A DNA stretch of 64,000 nucleotides from Streptomyces cupreus (GTDB lineage Bacteria > Actinomycetota > Actinomycetes > Streptomycetales > Streptomycetaceae): positions 1 to 64,000 of the forward strand of contig NZ_JACMSF010000019.1 of assembly GCF_014257025.1 (NCBI RefSeq). The letters run 5' to 3'. A model generated the notes under the pieces. That model did no database searches. It was not told the DNA's origin and saw only the letters and a program-made list of their open reading frames with translations. Positions 18,808-27,024 of this stretch are shown here, piece by piece. The position numbers were made by a program, and so were the translations under genes. Position 1 is the stretch's first letter, and the number at the start of each line of letters is the position of its first letter.

Positions 18808-20108
18808 CCGAGACCGAGGCGCTCCGGGAACGGGCCCTGACCACACTCACCACGGCCCGGGACCGCACCACCCTGCTCACCAGCTGCGTCGAGGACCCCG
18901 ATCTGACCGCGCAGCACTCCCCGCTGATGTCGCCGCTGGTGTGGGACCTGGCGCACATCGGCAACCAGGAGGAGCAGTGGCTGCTGCGGGCCGTCGCGGG
19001 CCGGGAGGCCATGCGCCCCGAGATCGACAGCCTCTACGACGCCTTCGAGCATCCGCGCTCCGAGCGCCCCACGCTGCCGCTGCTGCCGCCCGCCGAGGCC
19101 CGGCTGTACGCCGACGAGGTGCGCGGACGGGTGCTGGACCTGCTGGAGAGCACCGCGTTCCACGGGACCCGGCTGACCGAGGCGGGCTTCGCCTTCGGGA
19201 TGATCGCCCAGCACGAACAGCAGCACGACGAGACCATGCTGATCACCCATCAGCTCCGCAAGGGCCCGCAGGCCCTGACCGCCCCCGACCCGGAGCCGGC
19301 CCCGCTGTTCACCGGACCGGCCGAAGTCCTGGTCCCCGGCGGCCCGTTCACCATGGGCACCTCCACCGAACCGTGGGCGCTGGACAACGAACGCCCAGCG
19401 CACCGGCGCGAGGTGGCGCCCTTCCATATCGACACCACACCCGTGTCCAACGGCGCCTACCAGGCGTTCATCGAGGACGGCGGCTACGAGGACGAGCGCT
19501 GGTGGGCCCCGGCGGGGTGGGCCCACATCCGCCAGCACTCCATCCACGCGCCGCTGTTCTGGCACCGGGACGGCAAGCAGTGGCTCAGGCGCCGGTTCGG
19601 GGTGACCGAGGTCGTGCCGCCCGACGAGCCGGTGCTGCACGTGTGCTGGTACGAGGCCGACGCCTACGCCCGCTGGGCGGGCCGCCGGCTGCCCACCGAG
19701 GCCGAGTGGGAGAAGGCGGCCCGCCACGACCCGGCCGGCGACCGCTCCACGCGCTACCCCTGGGGCGACGCCGACCCGGCCCCCGAGCACGCCAACCTGG
19801 GCCAGCGCCATCTGCGCCCGGCCCCCGTCGGCAGCTACCCGGAGGGCGAATCGCCGCTCGGCGTACGCCAGTTGATCGGCGACGTGTGGGAGTGGACGGC
19901 GAGCGACTTCCTGCCCTACCCGGGGTTCGTCGCGTTCCCCTACAAGGAGTACTCGGAGGTGTTCTTCGGGCCGGAGTACAAGGTGCTGCGCGGCGGTTCG
20001 TTCGCCGTGGACGCGGTGGCCTGCCGGGGCACGTTCCGCAACTGGGACTACCCGATCCGCCGGCAGATCTTCTCCGGGTTCCGCACGGCCCGCTCGGAGG
20101 CTGTCTGA
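18804..20108 (+). CDS. egtB: Ergothioneine biosynthesis sulfoxide synthase EgtB
   Basis: A 434-residue non-haem iron enzyme that joins gamma-glutamylcysteine to hercynine with O2. The N-terminal DinB-like domain carries the three-His iron site (His51 in LAHIGNQEE, then His137 and His141 in HEQQHDE). The C-terminal FGE-sulfatase domain includes VPGGPFTMGT, RRLPTEAEWEKAAR and LRGGSFAVD. It is translationally coupled to egtA and, by one base, to egtC. Confidence 0.95.
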   Translation: MTETEALRERALTTLTTARDRTTLLTSCVEDPDLTAQHSPLMSPLVWDLAHIGNQEEQWLLRAVAGREAMRPEIDSLYDAFEHPRSERPTLPLLPPAEARLYADEVRGRVLDLLESTAFHGTRLTEAGFAFGMIAQHEQQHDETMLITHQLRKGPQALTAPDPEPAPLFTGPAEVLVPGGPFTMGTSTEPWALDNERPAHRREVAPFHIDTTPVSNGAYQAFIEDGGYEDERWWAPAGWAHIRQHSIHAPLFWHRDGKQWLRRRFGVTEVVPPDEPVLHVCWYEADAYARWAGRRLPTEAEWEKAARHDPAGDRSTRYPWGDADPAPEHANLGQRHLRPAPVGSYPEGESPLGVRQLIGDVWEWTASDFLPYPGFVAFPYKEYSEVFFGPEYKVLRGGSFAVDAVACRGTFRNWDYPIRRQIFSGFRTARSEAV

Positions 20109-20935
20109 TGTGCCGTCATGTGGCGTATCTGGGGCCCGAGGAGCCGCTCGGCAGATACCTCGTGACGCCCCCGCACGGCCTGTACCGGCAGTCCTGGGCG
20201 CCCAGGCGGCAGCAGTACGGGACGGTCAATGCCGATGGTTTCGGCGTCGGTTGGTATGCGGCCGGTGATCCGTTGCCGGCCCGCTACCGGCGGGCGGGGC
20301 CGATCTGGGCGGACCTGTCCTTCGCCGATCTCGCCCGTGTCGCCCGGACGAGCTGCCTGCTGGCTGCGGTGCGGGACGCGACCCTCTCCGGGGCGGACGG
20401 GGAAGCCGCGGCGGCGCCCTTCGCCTCCGGCACCTGGCTGTTCAGCCACAACGGGGCCGTGCCGGGCTGGCCCGACTCCCTGGCGCCGCTCGCTGGGACG
20501 CTGTCCGCGACGGATCTGCTGTCGCTGGAGGCCCGTAACGACTCGGCGTTCGTGTGGGCGCTGGTGCTGGCCCGGCTGCGTGCCGGGGACGACGAGGGCC
20601 AGGCGCTGGCCGACACGGTCCGCGAGGTCGCCGAGGCGGCGCCGGGATCCCGGCTCAACCTGCTGCTGACCAGCGGCGACAGCATCACGGCGACCGCCTG
20701 GGGCGACACGCTGTGGTACCTCACGACACCCGGCCACGGCACGGTCGTGGCCTCCGAACCGTACGACGACGATCCGCTCTGGCGCGAGGTCCCGGACCGC
20801 ACGCTCCTCGTCGCAAGCCGCACGGACGTCACTCTCACTCCCCTGAAGGAGCCGGGCGAGACCTCGGCACCCTCCCCCACGCTCGAATCCACTCGCGCGG
20901 GGGGACCCCCATCGTCCAAGGAGCCCCGTACGTGA
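20108..20935 (+). CDS. egtC: Ergothioneine biosynthesis amidohydrolase EgtC
   Basis: A 275-residue class II glutamine-amidotransferase-fold enzyme that removes the glutamate from gamma-glutamyl hercynylcysteine sulfoxide. The nucleophile is Cys2, exposed after Met removal (MCRHVAYLG). NADGFGVGWY and FSHNGAVPGW are the conserved active-site strings. The C-terminal 20 residues are Ser/Thr/Pro-rich and variable. The stop overlaps the egtD GTG start. Confidence 0.95.
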   Translation: MCRHVAYLGPEEPLGRYLVTPPHGLYRQSWAPRRQQYGTVNADGFGVGWYAAGDPLPARYRRAGPIWADLSFADLARVARTSCLLAAVRDATLSGADGEAAAAPFASGTWLFSHNGAVPGWPDSLAPLAGTLSATDLLSLEARNDSAFVWALVLARLRAGDDEGQALADTVREVAEAAPGSRLNLLLTSGDSITATAWGDTLWYLTTPGHGTVVASEPYDDDPLWREVPDRTLLVASRTDVTLTPLKEPGETSAPSPTLESTRAGGPPSSKEPRT

Positions 20936-21894
20936 GCCCGTTCCTTCTCACCCGCCAACTGCCCGAGGACGCCACCGAGGCCGCCCTGCGCGCCGACGTC
21001 CTCCAGGGCCTGACCCGCACCCCGAAGACCCTCCCACCGAAATGGTTCTACGACGCCCACGGCAGCGAACTGTTCGAGCAGATCACGGAGTTGCCCGAGT
21101 ACTACCCCACGCGCGCCGAACGGGAGATCCTGATCACCCGTGCCGACGACATCGCCGCGGCCACCCACGCCCGCACCCTGGTCGAACTGGGCTCCGGCTC
21201 CTCGGAGAAGACGCGGTACGTCATCGACGCGCTCACCGAACTGCACACGTACGTCCCCGTCGACGTCAGCGAGAGCGCCCTCAGCCAGGCCGGGCACGCC
21301 CTCATCGAGGAGCGGACCGGCCTTGACGTGCACGCGCTGATCGCCGACTTCACCGGCGGGCTCACCCTGCCCGACACCCCGGGTCCCCGGCTGGTGGCGT
21401 TCCTCGGCGGCACGATCGGCAACCTGCTGCCCGCCGAGCGCGCCGCCTTCCTCGCCCGGGTCCGCGCGCTGATGGCGCCGGGCGACGCCCTGCTTCTCGG
21501 CACGGACCTGGTCAAGGACGAGAAGGTGCTGGTCAGGGCGTACGACGACGCGGCCGGGGTGACGGCCGCGTTCAACAAGAACGTCCTGACCGTCGTCAAC
21601 CGTGAACTGGGCGCCGACTTCGATCCGGGCGCCTTCGACCATGTGGCGCTGTGGGACGCCGACAACGAGTGGATCGAGATGCGGCTGCGGGCCCGCACCG
21701 CGCAGACGGTGAAGGTGCCCGCGCTGGACCTCGCCGTCGACTTCGCGGCCGGCGAGGAACTGCACACCGAGGTGTCGGCGAAGTTCCGGAAGGAGGGTGT
21801 GCGCGCCGAACTGTCCGCGGCGGGGCTGGATCTGGCCCACTGGTGGACGGACGGCGAGGGCCGGTTCGCGCTGTCACTGAGCGTGGCCCGGTGA
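20932..21894 (+). CDS. egtD: Histidine N-alpha-methyltransferase EgtD
   Basis: A 320-residue SAM-dependent enzyme that trimethylates histidine to hercynine, the first step of ergothioneine synthesis. PPKWFYDAHGSELFEQIT and YYPTRAE open the fold, and LVELGSGSSEKTR is the SAM loop. AFLGGTIGNL and the tail motif WIEMRLRA are also present. The GTG at 20932 overlaps the egtC stop (GTGA) and is preceded by AAGGAG. Confidence 0.95.
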   Translation: MSPFLLTRQLPEDATEAALRADVLQGLTRTPKTLPPKWFYDAHGSELFEQITELPEYYPTRAEREILITRADDIAAATHARTLVELGSGSSEKTRYVIDALTELHTYVPVDVSESALSQAGHALIEERTGLDVHALIADFTGGLTLPDTPGPRLVAFLGGTIGNLLPAERAAFLARVRALMAPGDALLLGTDLVKDEKVLVRAYDDAAGVTAAFNKNVLTVVNRELGADFDPGAFDHVALWDADNEWIEMRLRARTAQTVKVPALDLAVDFAAGEELHTEVSAKFRKEGVRAELSAAGLDLAHWWTDGEGRFALSLSVAR

Positions 21895-21960
21895 CGGACG
21901 GCTCGCGCGATGTCCCGCCTTGGGGCACCGTGGAGTGACGCGTGTGAGAGGAGCACCCAC

Positions 21961-22179
21961 ATGTCGAACCACACCTACCGGGTCACGGATATCGTCGGCA
22001 CCTCGCCCGAGGGCGTGGACCAGGCCATCCGCAACGGCATCGAGCGGGCCTCGCAGACCCTGCGCAACCTGGACTGGTTCGAGGTGACCGAGGTGCGCGG
22101 CCAGCTCGACAACGGGCAGATCGCGCACTGGCAGGTGACCATGAAGGTCGGCTTCCGCCTGGAGGACACCGCCGACTGA
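21961..22179 (+). CDS. Dodecin
   Basis: A 72-residue flavin-binding dodecamer-forming protein that stores or buffers riboflavin or FMN. The family pattern is clear: YRVTDIVGTSPEGVDQAIRNGI at the start, Trp39 (WFEVTEVRG) for flavin stacking, and WQVTMKVGFRLED at the end. A ribosome site (AGAGGAGCACCC) fixes the start at 21961. It may be read from the end of the egt transcript; it converges with the HAD gene after 12 bases. Confidence 0.93.
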   Translation: MSNHTYRVTDIVGTSPEGVDQAIRNGIERASQTLRNLDWFEVTEVRGQLDNGQIAHWQVTMKVGFRLEDTAD

Positions 22180-22191
22180 GCGCGCCGGACC

Positions 22192-22683
22192 TCAGGTCCG
22201 CCCCTCCCGCTCCTGCGCCGTCTTCAGCGCCGCGGAGGGGGCGGTCCACTTCGCCCGTACGACGGTGAACCCGGCCCGTTCGGCGTCCTCGCACACCAGC
22301 TCGTCGTCGTCCACCAGGACCCGGATCTCCCGGGTCCTGGCCAGGCGGCGGAGGATCTCCAGCTTGGTGCGCCGGGCGGGCCTGCGGTCGTCGTTGCGGC
22401 GCATGTACACACGCCCTTCGGGCAGCCCCTGGGCAGCGAGCCACTCCAGCGTGTCGCGCCGGCAGCGCTCGGGCCGCCCGGTCAGGTAGACCACTTCGCA
22501 CTCCTCGGCGCTGGCCAGCACCAGCGCGATGCCCTCGGCGATCGGCGGGTCCGCGGGGGCGGCGGCGAAGAAGGCGTCCCAGTCGCGGGGCTTGGTCTCC
22601 AGGAACCGCTGCCGGTGGGCGGTGTCGGCGAGGGTGTTGTCGAGGTCGAACACGGCGAGCGGGCGTTTACTGCTGTCGGTCAC
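22192..22683 (-). CDS. HAD-superfamily phosphatase, PNKP/LNS2-like
   Basis: A 163-residue HAD-fold phosphatase. The nucleophile motif is FDLDNTLADTAHR (Asp12 and Asp14), followed by VVYLTGRPERCR (motif II) and VLVDDDELVCEDAERAG (motif IV). The short length resembles the phosphatase domain of polynucleotide kinase-type or LNS2-type proteins. The substrate is unknown. It diverges from the ferredoxin-like gene over a 100-base region that holds a 25-base imperfect direct repeat. Confidence 0.8.
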   Translation of the reverse strand: MTDSSKRPLAVFDLDNTLADTAHRQRFLETKPRDWDAFFAAAPADPPIAEGIALVLASAEECEVVYLTGRPERCRRDTLEWLAAQGLPEGRVYMRRNDDRRPARRTKLEILRRLARTREIRVLVDDDELVCEDAERAGFTVVRAKWTAPSAALKTAQEREGRT

Positions 22684-22702
22684 GGCGTCAACTCTACGCA
22701 GA

Positions 22703-22760
22703 GGGCGGCCCGGTGATCAGAACGGTCCTACGCGCGGGCGGCCCGGTGATCAGGACGATC
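22703..22760. repeat. Imperfect 25-base direct repeat in a divergent promoter region
   Basis: Units 22703-22727 and 22736-22760 share GGGCGGCCCGGTGATCAG and then differ at two of the remaining positions, with a 33-base period (about three helical turns). It lies between the divergent HAD and ferredoxin-like genes, where a regulator could bind both copies on one face. Confidence 0.5.
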
Positions 22761-22783
22761 TCCGCAGGCCTCACACTTCTGTC

Positions 22784-23185
22784 ATGCCTTCGACGCCCCG
22801 TACTCCCCTGACCGGTTCCGCCTGCTCGCTCGTCGTCTGCCGGGGCTGCTGCTGCGGCAACGCCCGCAAGCACCCCGGCACCGACCACGAGGGCCAGCTG
22901 GAGCTGCTGCGCGCGGCGGCCTCGGAGCACGGTTTCCGGATCCGTACGACCGACTGCCTGGGCCCCTGCGACCAGGCCAACGTCATCGTCGTCGGCCCCT
23001 CGGCCGCGGGACGGAGGGCCGGCGGACGGCCGACGTGGGTCGGCTTCGCCACGGACGACGACAGCACCGACGAGGTCGTGCGCTGGGTGGCGGCGGGCGG
23101 GCCGGGGGTGGCGGAGCCGCCGGTGACGCTGGAGTTGCAGTTCATCGAGGCACCCAAGGACCCGAGGGTGCGCTCGCGGCGCTGA
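22784..23185 (+). CDS. Thioredoxin-like (2Fe-2S) ferredoxin
   Basis: A 133-residue protein with the thioredoxin-like ferredoxin fold. Cluster ligands are in VVCRGCCCGNARKH and TDCLGPCDQANV, the family spacing for a [2Fe-2S] centre. It probably acts as a redox or (2Fe-2S)-sensing protein; the partner is unknown. The frame is open further upstream, but the ATG at 22784 gives the natural N-terminus. It ends 17 bases before the Zur-like operator. Confidence 0.82.
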   Translation: MPSTPRTPLTGSACSLVVCRGCCCGNARKHPGTDHEGQLELLRAAASEHGFRIRTTDCLGPCDQANVIVVGPSAAGRRAGGRPTWVGFATDDDSTDEVVRWVAAGGPGVAEPPVTLELQFIEAPKDPRVRSRR

Positions 23186-23202
23186 CCTGCACAGCCCCTG
23201 AT

Positions 23203-23223
23203 TGTTAATGGGATCCATTTTCA
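23203..23223. promoter_or_regulatory. Zur-like operator
   Basis: TGTTAATGGGATCCATTTTCA has the near-palindromic AATGG-GAT-CCATT core and TG/CA ends of actinobacterial Zur boxes. It lies 40 bases before the zinc-free L32 gene, the classic target of zinc-dependent repression. Zinc starvation should switch on the L32-CobW pair. Confidence 0.8.
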
Positions 23224-23262
23224 TGTAGCGTCCTCGGTGTTCACCCACCGAGGAGGTACGTC

Positions 23263-23433
23263 ATGGCCGTCCCCAAGCGGAAGATGTCCCGCAGCAACAC
23301 CCGCCACCGCCGAGCGCAGTGGAAGGCCGCCACCCCCACGCTGGTGCCGGTCACCGTCGACGGAGTCCAGCACTTGGTGCCGCAGCGCCTGGTCAAGGCC
23401 TACGAGCGCGGGCTGCTGCGCCCCGAGGACTGA
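23263..23433 (+). CDS. rpmF: 50S ribosomal protein L32, zinc-independent paralogue
   Basis: A 56-residue bL32 protein. The usual CxxC zinc ribbon is missing: the chain runs VPKRKMSRSNTRHRRAQWK then VPVTVDGVQHLVPQRLVKAYERGLL with no Cys. Such forms replace the zinc-containing L32 in zinc-starved cells and free zinc. A strong ribosome site (GAGGAGGTACGTC) precedes the ATG. A Zur-like box lies upstream and the CobW gene follows after four bases. Confidence 0.93.
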   Translation: MAVPKRKMSRSNTRHRRAQWKAATPTLVPVTVDGVQHLVPQRLVKAYERGLLRPED

Positions 23434-23437
23434 GCGG

Positions 23438-24607
23438 ATGTCCGACGACCGCCGCCTGCCCGTCACCGTGCTCTCCGGATTCCTCGGGGCGGGCAAGACC
23501 ACGCTGCTCAACCACGTCCTCACCAACCGCGAGGGCCTGCGGGTGGCCGTCATCGTCAACGACATGAGCGAGGTCAACATCGACGCCGCGCTGGTGCGCG
23601 GCGGCGAGGCCGCCCTGTCGCGGACCGAGGAACGCCTGGTCGAGATGACCAACGGCTGTATCTGCTGCACCCTGCGCGACGATCTGCTGGAGGAGGTCGA
23701 CCGGCTGGCCCGCGAGGGCCGCTTCGACCACCTCCTGATCGAGTCCTCCGGGATCTCCGAGCCGATGCCGGTCGCGGCCACCTTCGCCTTCGCCCGCGAC
23801 GACGGCGCCACACTTGGCGACCTCGCGCTCCTGGACACCATGGTCACGGTCGTCGACGCCGCCAACTTCCTGTCCGAGCTGGACGGTGGCGACGAACTCG
23901 CCGAGCGCGGCCTCGCCCCGTACGAGGACGACGAGCGCACAGTGAGCGATCTCCTCGTCGACCAGGTGGAGTTCGCGGACGTCATCGTGCTCAACAAGCT
24001 GGACCTGGTCGACGACGTGACGGCGGACCGGCTGCGGGCGGCACTGGCCCGGCTCAACCCGGCCGCGCGGATCGTCGACGCCGTACAGGGACGCGTGCAG
24101 CTCCAAGAGGTGCTCGGCACGCGGCTGTTCGACCTGGAGCGCGCCCAGCAGGCCCCCGGCTGGGTCCGCGAACTCAACGGCGACCACGTCCCCGAGACCG
24201 AGGAGTACGGGATCTCCTCCACGGTGTTCCGCTCCGAACTCCCCTTCCACCCCGAGTGGTTGTGGACCTTCGTCACCGAGGAACTCGACAGCGGCACATA
24301 CGGAAAGGTGCTCCGCTCCAAGGGCTTCTTCACCCTCGCCAGCCGCCCGCACGTGACGGGCCTGTGGTCCCAGGCCGGCTCGGTGGCCCGCTTCGAGCCG
24401 TCCACCGCGCGGGACGACACGGCCCCGTACGCGCAGGAACTGGTCTTCATCGGCACGCAGTTGGACGCGAAGGCCCTCCGGTCCGCGCTGACCGACTGCC
24501 TCATGGCACCCGGTGAGGCGCTTCCGCCCGCCGATCCGTTCCCGGCCTGGGACACCTACGGCATCGACGAGGCCTGCGACCACGAACACGCCGCAGCCGC
24601 GCACTGA
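23438..24607 (+). CDS. CobW/ZNG1-family GTP-dependent zinc chaperone
   Basis: A 389-residue G3E P-loop GTPase predicted to insert zinc into client enzymes under zinc limitation. The Walker A motif is SGFLGAGKTTLLNH (about residues 13-26) and the metal-binding GCICCTL motif is at about 68-74. LIESSGISEP and NKLDLV are the Walker B and guanine-specificity motifs. A His-containing tail (CDHEHAAAAH) may bind metal. It is co-transcribed with the zinc-free L32 gene behind the Zur box. Confidence 0.92.
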   Translation: MSDDRRLPVTVLSGFLGAGKTTLLNHVLTNREGLRVAVIVNDMSEVNIDAALVRGGEAALSRTEERLVEMTNGCICCTLRDDLLEEVDRLAREGRFDHLLIESSGISEPMPVAATFAFARDDGATLGDLALLDTMVTVVDAANFLSELDGGDELAERGLAPYEDDERTVSDLLVDQVEFADVIVLNKLDLVDDVTADRLRAALARLNPAARIVDAVQGRVQLQEVLGTRLFDLERAQQAPGWVRELNGDHVPETEEYGISSTVFRSELPFHPEWLWTFVTEELDSGTYGKVLRSKGFFTLASRPHVTGLWSQAGSVARFEPSTARDDTAPYAQELVFIGTQLDAKALRSALTDCLMAPGEALPPADPFPAWDTYGIDEACDHEHAAAAH

Positions 24608-24631
24608 CGCCGGGGGGCGTCGGCGTGCGGC

Positions 24632-26062
24632 TCAAGCCGTCGTGACGGGCAAAGGTGCCTCGATGCGATGGTCGCCGGTCCGGGCGATCTCGTTCAGCAC
24701 ATGCCGCAGCCGGTGCAGGAAGCGCGGGACGTTGACCTGGGCCACGGCCGTGTCCGGATAGCTGCCCTTGAGATAGGTGCGGTCCCACAGGCGGTTCACC
24801 CAGATCAGTACATCGGCGCCGCCGGCCGGGCCGACCAGGGCGTTGCAGTTCGCGGCGGCCCAGTCCCGCGAGCCCGGTGCGTGCCGGAGGTCCATGTAGG
24901 ACACCATGGGCAGGACGGCCGCGCTGTCCGGCTGCACCGACAGCCCCGGGAACAGCTCCGCCACCCGCAACGGCGACACCCCGGCCAGGTTTCGGGCCCC
25001 CTCGAAGGCCTTCTGGGCGCGACCGACGACATCGCCGAACCGCGGCCCCGCCAAGGGGAATTCGACCGGGACCAGGTTGATGAACCAGCCCTGCGTGTAC
25101 GTCCAGCGCGGCTCGTCCCTGGTGTGGACGACGACCAGGCCGCGGTACGACGACGGACCGCCCAGTTCGTATCCGGTGATGGCAAGCGCGGTGAGCAGAC
25201 CGGCGGAGAATCCGGCACCCCGGCTCCGGCAGACCGCGGCGAACGCCTCGGACGCGGCCTCGTCAAGCAGGTGCATGTCAATGGAGGCGCTGCGGTGGTC
25301 CCCGCCCGGTTCGGTCCCGAGGTCCAGGGGGAAGCGTGGCGGCCCTCCGCTGAAGAATTCCAGCCATCGACGCACCTCCGGCGCGGCGACGTCGAGTGCG
25401 GCGGCCCGTTCGCGGTCGAGGGCACAGAAGTCGACGTAGCTGCCCGTCGCCGGAAGGTCCGGCTGCTCTCCGGTCAGCTCCGCCTCGTACAGCGCGCGCA
25501 GTTCGCTGAAGACCAGCAGGATGGAGAACCCGTCGGTGTGCGCGTGGTCCACCGCGAACCAGACGGTCGAAGGGGCCGTTTCCGCACGGACGACCGCGCC
25601 CGCCACGAACGGCGGCCAGTTCAAGGGATCGGTGCCGGTGTCGCAGCGCTCCCGCAGGTGGTCCCGGATCACGGTGGGGGAGGCATGGGTGCGCAGCGCC
25701 ACCGGCTCCAGCGACAGCACGTCCGCGGGCACCGCGTGCCGCCGCAGTCCGCCCGTGTGCTCGCCCACCGCGAACCAGGTCAGCAGGGTCGGGTGGCGCC
25801 GGATCCACTTCTCCAGCGCCCGCGCCATGGCGGCGGTGTCCAGCCTGCCCGGCACGTCGAAGACGATGCCCAGCCAGGGCGACTGCTCCTTGCCCCGGGC
25901 CCGGTTCGCCAGTCGGCGCCGGATGTGGTTCTCCTGTACGTAGGACGGCGGCGCGGGATGCTCCCGGGCGGTGGCGGCGGACCGCAACGCCGGGGCCGTA
26001 ACGTGGAATTCGACCAGCTCACCAGGGGTCGGCTCGTAGTCGAGGATCGGTGTCATCAGCAT
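24632..26062 (-). CDS. Stand-alone condensation-domain-like acyltransferase
   Basis: A 476-residue protein of the NRPS condensation / PapA acyltransferase superfamily, expected to form an amide or ester from a carrier-bound acyl chain. The catalytic HHxxxDG motif appears as DHAHTDG at residues 172-178: the first His is Asp172, while the key second His173 and Asp177-Gly178 are kept. TQGWFINLVPVEFPL near residue 325 resembles the solvent-channel motif region. It is last in a run MFS exporter, SARP, this gene, all on the minus strand. With no NRPS in the window it may release or decorate the type II PKS product. Confidence 0.75.
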   Translation of the reverse strand: MLMTPILDYEPTPGELVEFHVTAPALRSAATAREHPAPPSYVQENHIRRRLANRARGKEQSPWLGIVFDVPGRLDTAAMARALEKWIRRHPTLLTWFAVGEHTGGLRRHAVPADVLSLEPVALRTHASPTVIRDHLRERCDTGTDPLNWPPFVAGAVVRAETAPSTVWFAVDHAHTDGFSILLVFSELRALYEAELTGEQPDLPATGSYVDFCALDRERAAALDVAAPEVRRWLEFFSGGPPRFPLDLGTEPGGDHRSASIDMHLLDEAASEAFAAVCRSRGAGFSAGLLTALAITGYELGGPSSYRGLVVVHTRDEPRWTYTQGWFINLVPVEFPLAGPRFGDVVGRAQKAFEGARNLAGVSPLRVAELFPGLSVQPDSAAVLPMVSYMDLRHAPGSRDWAAANCNALVGPAGGADVLIWVNRLWDRTYLKGSYPDTAVAQVNVPRFLHRLRHVLNEIARTGDHRIEAPLPVTTA

Positions 26063-26144
26063 GGAGCCGACCCTTCCGTGCGCGGGTTGGAGCCGTGAAA
26101 AGGCTCCATAAACCTGCGGCAGGCGGCGGTCGTCGCCCCCAGCG

Positions 26145-26966
26145 TCACCCCCGGAACGACACCGCGCCTGTCACCCCGAGCCGCGCCACGTCCGCCCGGA
26201 GGATGGCCTGCTGGGCGCTGCGCAGGGGCGGCCCCGGCTCGACGCCGAGTTCTGTCCTGATCACCTCACGGGCACGGCGGTACACACCCAGCGCGTCGCC
26301 CTGGCGGCCCGCCCGATAGAGAGCGATCATCAACTGCCGGTAGAACGGCTCCCGCAGCGGGTGCTGGACGAGCAGACCTCCGAGTTCCTCGATCACCTCG
26401 TGATGCCGGCCCAGCGCCAGGGCCGCGTCGATGCCCAGTTCGGTGCAGTTCAGCCGCTTCTCCTCCGCCACCGCGGCGAACGAGGTGAGGTCCATGGAGT
26501 AGGACATGCCCTCAAGAACAGGGCCGCGCCACAGGCCCTGGGCCTCGCGCAGAAGGGAGAAGGCTGCCTTGAAATCGGCCGCGAGGAAACGGGATCTGCC
26601 CTTCCGGTACAGCAGTTCGAACTCGCGTGCGTCGATCCGGTCCCTGCCGACGGCGAGGATGTAGCCCCGCGGCGCGGTGATGATCGGCGACTCCTCCCCG
26701 GGAGCACCGAGGAGTTTGCGCAACTGCGAGATGTAGACCCGCAGGCTTGCGACGGCACAGCGCGGAGGACGGTCCTCCCACAGTTCGGCGAGGAGCCTTC
26801 CGCCCGGCAGGGGCTCCCCGGCTCGCACGACCAGCAGGGCGAGCAGTTTGGCGATCTTCGGCGGGGCGGGGGTGAGATCGATGTCGTCACGGGTGACACG
26901 AAGTCGGCCCAGAACCTCGTAGCGCAACGGTCGGCAGGTCTGGACGGGGTGCGGTGACACTTTCAA
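26145..26966 (-). CDS. SARP-family transcriptional activator (copy 1)
   Basis: A 273-residue Streptomyces antibiotic regulatory protein with an OmpR-like winged helix (LRYEVLGRLRVTRDDIDLTP, LAELWEDRPPRCAVASLRVYISQLRKLL) and a bacterial transcriptional activation domain (ALALGRHHEVIEELGGLL to the C-terminus). It lacks the ATPase part of AfsR. It is very similar to the second SARP at 46.4-47.2 kb. It should bind direct heptamer repeats upstream of biosynthetic operons; none could be assigned with confidence. Confidence 0.92.
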   Translation of the reverse strand: MKVSPHPVQTCRPLRYEVLGRLRVTRDDIDLTPAPPKIAKLLALLVVRAGEPLPGGRLLAELWEDRPPRCAVASLRVYISQLRKLLGAPGEESPIITAPRGYILAVGRDRIDAREFELLYRKGRSRFLAADFKAAFSLLREAQGLWRGPVLEGMSYSMDLTSFAAVAEEKRLNCTELGIDAALALGRHHEVIEELGGLLVQHPLREPFYRQLMIALYRAGRQGDALGVYRRAREVIRTELGVEPGPPLRSAQQAILRADVARLGVTGAVSFRG

Positions 26967-27024
26967 CTCCCGGATAGGGGTGGTGCGTTCGATCGGTTCA
27001 ACCCCCGTTGACGACCGGCGGTGT

